A stretch of DNA of 64,000 nucleotides from Anomaloglossus baeobatrachus. Its lineage: Eukaryota > Chordata > Amphibia > Anura > Aromobatidae. Below, piece after piece: positions 56,282 through 64,000 of the stretch (position 1 is its first letter; the number at the start of each line of letters is the position of its first letter). The notes beneath the pieces were generated by a model, which saw only the letters and a program-made list of their open reading frames with translations, was not told where the DNA came from and searched no databases. The stretch spans positions 391,236,361 to 391,300,360 of the forward strand of contig NC_134355.1 of assembly GCF_048569485.1 (NCBI RefSeq), written 5' to 3'. The position numbers and the translations under genes were made by a program.

Positions 56282-57646
56282 GTATTTTCCATATATGTGT
56301 AAACTGTCCATTATTCATCTCATCATAACTAGCCAAATTTTTTTTATCTAAATACATGTATTTGGAGCTAAAAATCATTTTTGCCATTGGGTTTAATTCA
56401 ATATGTTGCACCGTTTTGCTTTTACAGGCTATTTGTTTCTTGCATAGTCAACGTTGATGTGATCTGTGGTCAGAAATCAGCTGTGTAGGAGCTATAAAGG
56501 ACAGATAAAAGAATTACAAACATCGGCCATTAGCTCATAGAATACTCTTGTTGATGAATTCTCAGTTAACTCATTCTGCAGCCAGCAATACAAAGGCTAT
56601 AAAAGCAAAAGGAACTACATTTTGAATTACAAAAATGATTTTTAGCCCAAACTACATGGATTTAAACAAGAAAATAAATTGTGCCCAAATGTGGACAACC
56701 CCACCAAGCCTATGTGGCGTAAATGATACTTATCTCTAACATGCCTGATTATGGGCACAGTATAACAGGTCCCATAGACACAAGTTACCTGGCTGACACT
56801 TTCAGCACCGGAGCTGGTGGACAGTTCCATACACACTACAGCTGATGCCTCCAGCAAACTTCTTGATTCCAGGAATACCCTGCTGTTCCCCTCCCTCAAG
56901 AGCCATACACAGCTGGCATGTCTGGAATATTAAGTCAGCATGCTCCTCTTACAAACTGCACTATCATATTAAATAGCAAATTAGTATAAATGTGTACGCT
57001 ATTCTTGGCTTGAGAAGATCCTACTTATATTAAAGGGAAAATGCAATTCTTTGCAAAGTGATATATGTAAATATATTTAGCTGTTACAAGTGAATGGTTA
57101 GATAAAATAGGCAGACATTACATGTAATAGGTATATTAATGGCATTCAAGCTCAAATGTTTTGGAATATAAAATAGAATACTGTGGTCTGTCATTGAGTA
57201 TCAGGATGTGAATAGAGTTTTGCTTTTCACTCCACCGTGTCCAAAACTGTTAGCTTCATATGTTTGATAAGTATGATTGTGAGATTGTGATGGAGACTTA
57301 CAGCACGACACACTAAGTTTATCAGAGCATTTTCAGATTATTAAATTCACCATTTTTTGTAAGCAGAAAATATATTTTTACTGTAACCACCAGTATCATG
57401 AAATAATGAAACTGTCTGCAGAGGGAGTCAGTGCGCCAAGTTGTGAAAATCTGTTCTTTGTGTTTAGTGCTCGCTCTTAGTAAGCGATGTCAGTTAATGT
57501 GTTGCCTTATTGTGGCGCCTCATAAATTCACAGCAGAGGTAAAGGTTTAATTTTAGAACTTGAGAATGTAGGTTTCATAGTTTTACAGTATACTAATTGT
57601 TTGCATGTTTGTATATTTCCTACAAAAACTATTTAATTTATATTTA
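56282..57646. other. B3GAT2: Start of B3GAT2 intron 1
   Basis: Begins with the GT donor. No transposon with clear ends and no further coding. 56640-56940 is slightly GC-richer with no recognisable content. Confidence 0.7.
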
Positions 57647-57787
57647 GTACTATGCAATGTATGAAAAACATGCTGCAAAGTAAGAATGCTTTAAAAACAG
57701 AATGTTAGTTTATTTGTATCAGTTACCAAAATACAATTACGTGAATGAGCAAAAAAGAGATCTAAAGAAAATCAACATTTGGTGTGA

Positions 57788-58237
57788 TCACCCTTTGCTT
57801 TCATAACAACTTTGATTTTTGTTTGTACATAGTTTTTGGAGGAATTCTGTAGGGAAGTTGTTCCAAACATCTTGGAGAACTAACAACAGATCTTCTGTGG
57901 ATGTAGGCTTATGCAAATTTTTCTGTTTCTTCATGTTATCCCAGACAGACTCCATGTTGTTGAGATCAGGGCTTCGTGGGGGCCAAATCAGCACTTCCAG
58001 GACTCCTTGTTCCTCCCTATGCTGAAGATAGGCCTTCATTACATTGGCTATATGCTTGGGATCATTTTCCTGCTGCAAAATACATTTGGAGCCAATAAAA
58101 TGCCTCCCTAATGGTATTACATGATGGATAAGTTTGCCTGTGTTTCTCAGTACTGAGGCCACCAAGAAATTAAGCAACATTAAGATTGTAGATGCAGTGG
58201 CCTGAAAACTTGGTGCAGCAGATGAACGACACATCAT
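57788..58237 (-). pseudogene. Tc1-like transposase C-terminal part
   Basis: The frame holds the second and third catalytic regions: ILQQENDPKH (second Asp replaced by Glu; active relatives have QQDNDPKH) and RSPDLNNMESVWDNMKKQ (the final Glu of DD34E, E in MESVW). The C-terminus reads TEFLQKLC. Upstream codons of this frame come from the inversion junction. It is a dead transposase. Confidence 0.9.
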
Positions 58238-58640
58238 GCTTATTTCCTTTTGAAATTGTTATATTTCCAGCAGTGCCATAAGCTCATCAATGGTGGCAAG
58301 CAGTGTGTGACCCACCTACACCAATCTTCTGTTCAGAAAGGTCTGGTGAGAAGTGGTGCTCATGGAAGAATTGTGGCCAAAAACAATGCCTTCAACATAG
58401 AAACAAGGCCAAGTGACAACTGTGAAAAAAAGGAAACTTAGCAGAAAAATGGCATTAGGTACTTTCAACTGATGGGTCTAACTTTGAAATATTTGGCTGT
58501 AACAGAAGGCAGTTCCTTTGCCAAAGGGTTGAAGAGCAGTACAATAATAAGTATCAACAGGCAAAAGTAAAGCATTGTGGACTTTCCTTAAGTTTGGGCT
58601 GCTACTTTATTTTTGGTTTTGATAGGAAATAAGCATAACG

Positions 58641-58678
58641 TGCAGCAGATGAATGGGAAATAATTCATCTGCTGCACT
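58641..58678. repeat. Short palindrome at the inversion junction
   Basis: GTGCAGCAGATGAA and TTCATCTGCTGCAC face each other across a 10-bp GGGAAATAA-type loop. The same GCAGCAGATGAA word also lies at the other junction (58219), so it marks the hinge of the rearrangement. Confidence 0.88.
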
Positions 58679-58998
58679 AAGTTTCCTTAGTTGAACATTA
58701 CATCTACTTTCCTCAACATTGCCCATTTCTTGGCGCTTCTTCAAAAGACCTGGAACAGCACATCTTGAAACCATAGTCTGCTTTGAAATCTTTGTTTGGC
58801 AGAGATCTTGCTGATGCTATTTAAATACCTTGTGTTTTATCATGAAGGGAGAATGTCCTGTGACATGAAATTATCTTCCGCAGCCTTAGCTTTATACCAG
58901 AATTGACAGTTCCTCATCCAGTTTACAGTTGTTTCAGTTAATGACTCTGTTTCGACCTGCATTTCAAAATGATTATTATCAGTATATTCTATTATATA

Positions 58999-59780
58999 TA
59001 CAGTCCTTCAAAAAATTATTCATAACCCATGAACTTTTCCACATTTTTTAATGTCACAGCCACAAAAAAATTATTTTATTGGGATTTTGTAATATACCAA
59101 GACAAAGCAGCAAGTATTTGTGAACAGTAAAAAAAAATATTACATGGTTTTCTAAATATGTTAAATATATAAATCTGGAAATTGTGAGGCGCATTTGTAT
59201 TTGACTCAATATTTTTTAAGACCATGTTTAGCTGCAATTACTGCTGTTAGTGTTTTGGGATATGTCTTTACCAGCTTTGCACATCTAGCTGAGATTTAGG
59301 TCTGGACTGTGACAGGGACATTCAAACACATGAATATGCTTTGATCTAAAACATTCCATCATAGCTCTGGCTGTATGATTGGGATCATTGTCCTGCAGGA
59401 AGGTAAACCTACACCCCAATCTCAAGTCTTTTGCAGCCTCTAACAGATTTTACTCCTGAATTGCCCTGTATTTAGCTTCATTCATCTCCCCATCAACACT
59501 GACTGAAAAAGCATCCACAGAGCATCATGCTGCCTGTCACCATCATGTTTGATGGTGGGGATGGTGTTTTAAGGTTGACGTACAATGTTATTTTGCTGCC
59601 ACACATAATGTTTTGCATTGAGACCAAAAAGTTCTATTTTAGTCTCATCTGAACAGAGCCCCTTGTTCCACTTGCTAGCTGTATCCCCACCATAGATTTT
59701 TTTTCTAAATGATAACGGGGCTAATTATAGCCTGCGTTTAAGAATGGCTTTCTTGGCAGCCTTCCATAAAGGCCAGATTT
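58999..59780 (-). mobile_element. Tc1-like element, third family, partial
   Basis: The left end ACAGTCCTTCAAAAAATTAT then CATGAACTTTTCCACATTTT is a Tc1 terminus. Transposase traces lie on the minus strand: the complement of ATGATTGGGATCATTGTCCT near 59375-59395 encodes the QDNDP region. No open frame remains and the right terminus is not found. Confidence 0.8.
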
Positions 59781-60045
59781 GTGGAAAAGTACATGGGATA
59801 TGAATACATTTGTAACTGGGAGGAAAATTAAAAAAAATAAGTGTTAATGAGAAAACAAGTGTTAATAGTTTATTTGTACAACTATAAATATTGAAAAATA
59901 AAAATAAAGTTTCTAAGAGCATTATTGTGCATTGAAATAGAATGGAAAATCTGGAACCATAACAATTCTACAATAAGTATCCAGAAAAGCTAAGGTGCGT
60001 AAGTGGATGCCCCTATGTGGTGAAGTATTTACTAATTGCTTCACA
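59781..60045. other. No feature recognised
   Basis: A-rich intronic sequence. Confidence 0.5.
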
Positions 60046-60290
60046 CTATAAGTCTACAACCCCTGGGAAAAAAAAATTGAAATCACCACAATGGAACTCG
60101 TTCACCCAGCTTTGTTTACTTGATAGCAAATACTCAGTTGACAGATGACACCAAACAATATTTAATAGCTGAAGATTCTAGAATCATCAATAAAATATGC
60201 AAAATAAATTCCATACTTTATTCCACATCAAGTAGAGGAAGAAAAAAAAACTGCAGTTGAAATGGGTGCTAAATACCTTAAATAACTGTT
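60046..60290 (+). mobile_element. Tc1-like terminal fragment
   Basis: AGTCTACAACCCCTGGGAAA then TTGAAATCACC resembles the terminus of another Tc1 family (ACAACCCCTGGC...TGGAATCACC). Only this end is recognisable. Confidence 0.5.
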
Positions 60291-61160
60291 GGGTTCACCT
60301 AATGGAAATCAAATGTGACCTTAAATTGAGTTAGGAATTGAAACAACAAAAAGGATTTTAAAATAATTTTATAATGGAATTCCAACATGTAGTGTGGCAA
60401 ACTATCTTGCTCAAAGTCAGCTGTATGAAGAATTCAAGGCACCAAATTTTTAGAACAAAAAATTCTAAGAGAAACCGATTTGGTCAAAGGTAGCAATTTT
60501 ATTAGTGATTAAAAATGATTGCCGACTGGCAGAATAACTAGAACAGGGGCATCACATGTATAAATATTAAAAAGTCACAAACAGGTATCACTGCATAGGT
60601 ATTGAATTGGATACAAGAATACTATAGCTGTTAAATTATTTAACTGTGTATAAAAATATATATATAGGGTAAGTGAAGAGCTGACTAATGATATTATTGG
60701 GGGTCAAAACTATATATACTGTTAATAACTCTTACATTGGTATGTACAGTGATAATAGCTGTATTGTGCATTGTAAATACGCTGTGAAAAAATACTGTGA
60801 AAAATGTATAATTACAGCAAAAAGGTATCACTTGTATGGCTTGTTAGACATTAATATCCAGGGCAGGTATATGACAAAACCGGTCAAAAAGAGGCATGAT
60901 AATTAGGAAGTATTTACCTGTGCAGGAGAAGACCTGTGTACACACATGACGCCAGCCCCAATGCACACGTCGAAATGTGATGAAGGTGACGCCGAAACGT
61001 GCGCGAAACATGATTGCTATATATTATCCCCGTAGGTTGGCTACATCCATGTGACCCACACACTATTTGAATATATGCACTTGTCATTTTATATCATAAA
61101 TTTTATGGTGTTATGTACGGTCGTTTTTCTTTGATCATTTTCTGTATATATCAAGAATTC
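60291..61160 (+). repeat. Repeat with GATGAAGG...CCGAAACGT motif
   Basis: 60970-61015 carries TGATGAAGGTGACGCCGAAA plus CGTGCG, the same motif type as in the foldback element at 18877-19922. Flanks are AT-rich and otherwise unassigned. It may be the tail of a Penelope-like or other retroelement. Confidence 0.4.
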
Positions 61161-61646
61161 AGCACTGCTTTTACACACCTGTATCATTGACTAGAATAGA
61201 ACAGGTACATGATACCTGCTATTGGTGAACACAGCTCGGCAGGATGCGGTAGATGTGACATCACCTGCCTCTATCACTACTCAATGTGGAAGTAACTGTT
61301 ACGGTGTTGGTGGTTTAGGAAGTATAATGTGTAAATCCTAAGCGCAACCCGGGGTCCACTGTGCTAAAGATAGCAATTAGTAGCTAAGAGCCCAGAGTGC
61401 AGAGCAGACAACAACCGTTGCAGGTGATTAATAAATGGCGCACTTTTGTCTGTGTTGACTTCCCACAGACCCGACAGCAGTGTAAAAGGAAACACTAATA
61501 ACTAAAAACATAGAGAGACAGACCACAAGCTGTGCTGTCGTAGTAGAAACAAAGAAAAGACAGGATATACGCAAATTGTAGCGAGATAGTAGAAGAAGAA
61601 AGCACAACTCAATCGACCTGTCTCTATCTGGAGTTTCGCACACTTA

Positions 61647-61985
61647 AGGTACCGTCACACTAAGCAACATCGCTAGCAGCATCGCTGCTGAGGCACAACT
61701 TGCTAGCGATGTTGCTGTGTGTGACCTCCAGCAACAACCTAGCCCCTGCTGTGAGGTCATTGATTGTTGCTGAATGTCCTGGACCATTTTTTAGTTGTTG
61801 CTCTCCCGCTGTGAAGCACACATCGCTGTGTGTGACAGCGACAGAGCAACAACTAAATGTGCAGGGAGCAGGGAGCCGGCTTCTGCGGATGCTGGTAACC
61901 AATGTAAATATCGGGTAACCAAGAAGCCCTTTCCTTGGTTACCCGATATTTACCTGCGTTACCAGCGTCCGCCGCTCTCACACTG
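61647..61985. mobile_element. Harbinger-like MITE, truncated
   Basis: The left end AGGTACCGTCACACTAAGCA is preceded by TTA. The interior matches 30182-31153 (TAGCAACATCGCTAGCA, then GGTTACCCGATATTTACC) until it stops near 61985 in unrelated sequence. The right end is missing. Confidence 0.85.
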
Positions 61986-62240
61986 CCAGTTCGCACTGGG
62001 GGTGACAACAGTATGGTTGGATGTAGTCTGCGGCAAAAAGAATTTGGAAAATTCCCGCCCTCCTTTCCCTGGAAGTGTTCTCTTTATGGCTGACTGTATG
62101 TGGATGGAGACCCAAACTACCCAATAAGTGACTTCCATTGGGGTTCAGGTCAAGTCTGGGTCCCAAACCAAACTTTATCTAAAGTCCGGATGAAGCCGCC
62201 AAACCAAACTTCAATGTATCCGCTCATCTTTGATTAGAAC
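61986..62240. repeat. Diffuse interspersed repeat
   Basis: Shares TTTATGGCTGACTGTATGT and CCAAACTACCCA with 23950-24190; ends in CGCTCATCTTTGATTAG, similar to the CTAGTGATGAGC terminus of the MITE at 25088. The boundaries are unclear. Confidence 0.45.
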
Positions 62241-62582
62241 TGAAAACACAAAGAAATAGGCTGTGTAATGTTACAAATCCCTTTAGATATTTAGACAACA
62301 CAAGCATAGACCAGATAGTAAAACTGCTCCCACTATTGAAGGCAAAAAGTGTTTGTATAAGTTTAAAATTCATTGAATTTAGCACATTTCGTACATTTTC
62401 CATGGAGTTTGAGACACACCAAAGTAAATTTACCCCATTGTTTATTAGGTTAAATCCATACCTTAAAATATTCAGACCATCATAGAAGTCCAAGGAGGAG
62501 GAAATTGTTTACTGGGATTTTTTTTTAACATTGAGTGATTCCATATTTTTTTCCTCCATTTGATTTGGAAAAAAAAACACTC

Positions 62583-63229
62583 TTAAAGGGAACCTGTCAC
62601 CAGATTTGGGCCCTATAAGCTGCAGCCACGACCACTGGGCTCTTATATACAGCATTCTAACATGCTGTATATAAGATCCCAGGCCGCTGTGTAGAACATA
62701 AAAAACACTTTATAATACTCACCTAGGGGTTCGGTGCGATGCAAACTGGTCAGATGGGTGGCGCCATTCTCCGGAACCTGCGCCTACTCTTTCAGCCATC
62801 TTTGTCCTCCTTCTTCTGAAGCCAGCGTGCATAATGCATCCTACGTCATACACCCTCGCCGGCATTGAAGTGCCGCACAGGCACACTTTGATGTGCCCTG
62901 AGCAGGGCAGATCAAAGTATTATAGTGCGCCTGCGCAAGACCTCAATGCAGGCCAGTGTGCATGACATAGGATGCGTCCTGCGCCCAGGCTTCAGAAGAA
63001 GGAGGACTAAGATGGCCGAAAGAGGAGGCGCCGGTCCCGGAGAACAGTGCCACCCATCTGACCAGTTTGCACCACACCGACCCCCTAGGTGAGTATTATA
63101 AAGTGTTTTTTTATGTTCTACACAGAAGCCTGGGCTCTTATATACAGCATGTTAGAATGCTGTATATAAGAGCCCGGTGGTGGTGGCCACAGCTTATAGG
63201 GCCCAAATCTGGTGACAGGTTCCCTTTAA
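62583..63229. mobile_element. T2/Kolobok-type MITE with long matched arms
   Basis: TTAA lies at both ends (62583-62586, 63226-63229), with inverted ends AGGGAACCTGTCACCAGATT. The arms stay matched for at least 150 bp, including an inner palindrome around GCATTCTAACATGCTGTATA. The two halves can fold into one long hairpin of about 300 bp per arm with a GC-rich centre. No coding. Confidence 0.93.
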
Positions 63230-64000
63230 CTGAAACAATTTCCTTTTACTTGTTTACAGTATATTTCACAAAGCTAAAATGTACATTTTACATCATTTTA
63301 AATAACTGAAATAGCTGTAAAAAGCCATGGTGAACATTCTTCATGTGTGCTGGTTCCTTCATTTTTGTCAAGGGTTGAGTTTAAACCACTCCAATATTAC
63401 ATACACATACAGTATAAAGATCAAACCGAGAAGGAAAACATTATTGAGGATATTGGCTACTTGGGGAATAGAATCTGATGAAAAAAAGCACAATAGGAAG
63501 AAGATCCTTCATTGGTTTTGTTGGTTTTGTTGCCTTTTATTACATTTCGTAAAAAAAAAAGTCCAATGAAAGATCTGTCTATAGTGTAAAGTATATCAAG
63601 TGCACAATTTGTAGTAAATGCGTATGTCTGTATAAGCCACGACACTTCATTGATAATGCTGCATTATTCATCGTTTTCCTTACGATGGTGTTGACTTTGT
63701 GATGTCTTCCTTAGATTTGCATTTTCCTCCAGCTCTGCTTTCTCTACTTTTGAAGAGCTTTTTCCTACATTGTTCTATATTTAATCACTGGTAACCATAA
63801 GCATCTCTTATGGAATATCATGTCTGCACTATGCAGTGGTAATTTGTTCCCACATTTTCCATAAATCACTGTTCATTACTGCTCCCATTACAGCTTTGAA
63901 TAGCCTCATCTATAAAACCAACAAAACAAAGGAAACTTTCTAATTCAAATGGATCATTTCAAGCTTGACATATCTTGTAATGGAAAGGATTGATCTTTCT
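63230..64000. other. B3GAT2 intron sequence, nothing recognised
   Basis: AT-rich sequence to the window edge without exon, RNA or element ends. Confidence 0.55.

Larger units (their letters stand above)
57647..58998 (-). mobile_element. Tc1-like relic with an inverted middle segment
   Basis: Three parts of one Tc1-like element occur in its usual order but in mixed orientation. 57650-58215 is the 3' part on the minus strand (CAACATTTGGTGTGATCACC at the UTR, transposase C-terminus). 58216-58625 is the middle on the plus strand (GCAGATGAACGACACATCAT, then GAAATATTTGGCTGTAACAG). 58650-58965 is the 5' part on the minus strand again. Terminal repeats are decayed. It lies in B3GAT2 intron 1. Confidence 0.88.

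Noticed and set aside
61660-62127. Overlapping open frames on both strands
   Set aside because: They sit in a palindromic MITE, where frames on both strands mirror each other.

Overview
This is a vertebrate genomic window, most likely from a frog of the large-genome neobatrachian type. The only convincing host gene is the first coding exon of B3GAT2 (glucuronyltransferase GlcAT-S) on the plus strand at 55616-56281, closed by a GT splice donor. Almost everything else is repeat: a satellite array, many DNA transposons (Tc1-like, mariner, hAT-like, piggyBac-like, Kolobok/T2 and Harbinger-like MITEs), CR1 and L2/CR1-clade LINE pieces, a tRNA-derived SINE, solo LTRs and one LTR retroelement with both LTRs. 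The species assignment is inference from this repeat mix, recognised from memory; no database was searched.

Layout. 1-4320: tandem satellite in two related families (136-bp, then 138-bp units), running off the left edge. 4321-8150: decayed DNA-transposon-like sequence and a piggyBac-like repeat split by a 1.5-kb element with ~490-bp inverted arms. 8344-9780: T2 MITE holding a solo LTR. 9781-16100: quieter sequence with a CR1 3' end, a SINE and a mariner 3' half. 16150-19938: a Tc1-like element split by two insertions, followed by a foldback element with 16-bp target duplications. 20179-23460: two Tc1-like elements between (AT)n tracts; the first transposase is nearly intact. 25088-34047: nested piggyBac-like, T2 and Harbinger-like elements and a solo LTR. 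35083-41979: a Tc1-like element, foldback elements and a hAT-like element with a clear 8-bp duplication, all loaded with minisatellites. 42160-47664: a nonautonomous LTR retroelement whose coding region includes a cold-shock-like domain, with a MITE inside it. 48011-52772: an L2/CR1-clade LINE cut by three later insertions. 52773-57646: low-repeat interval with B3GAT2 exon 1. 57647-64000: B3GAT2 intron 1 with three Tc1-like relics (one internally rearranged), a MITE fragment and a long-armed T2 MITE.

The genes do not form a pathway. The window is best read as a stratigraphy of insertions around one glycosyltransferase exon. Target-site duplications fix many element ends exactly and give relative ages. 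The most unusual content is the cold-shock-like domain in the LTR retroelement, the long-armed TA element with an unrecognised protein, a hammerhead-like motif in a foldback element, and MITEs that share interior modules in different orientations.
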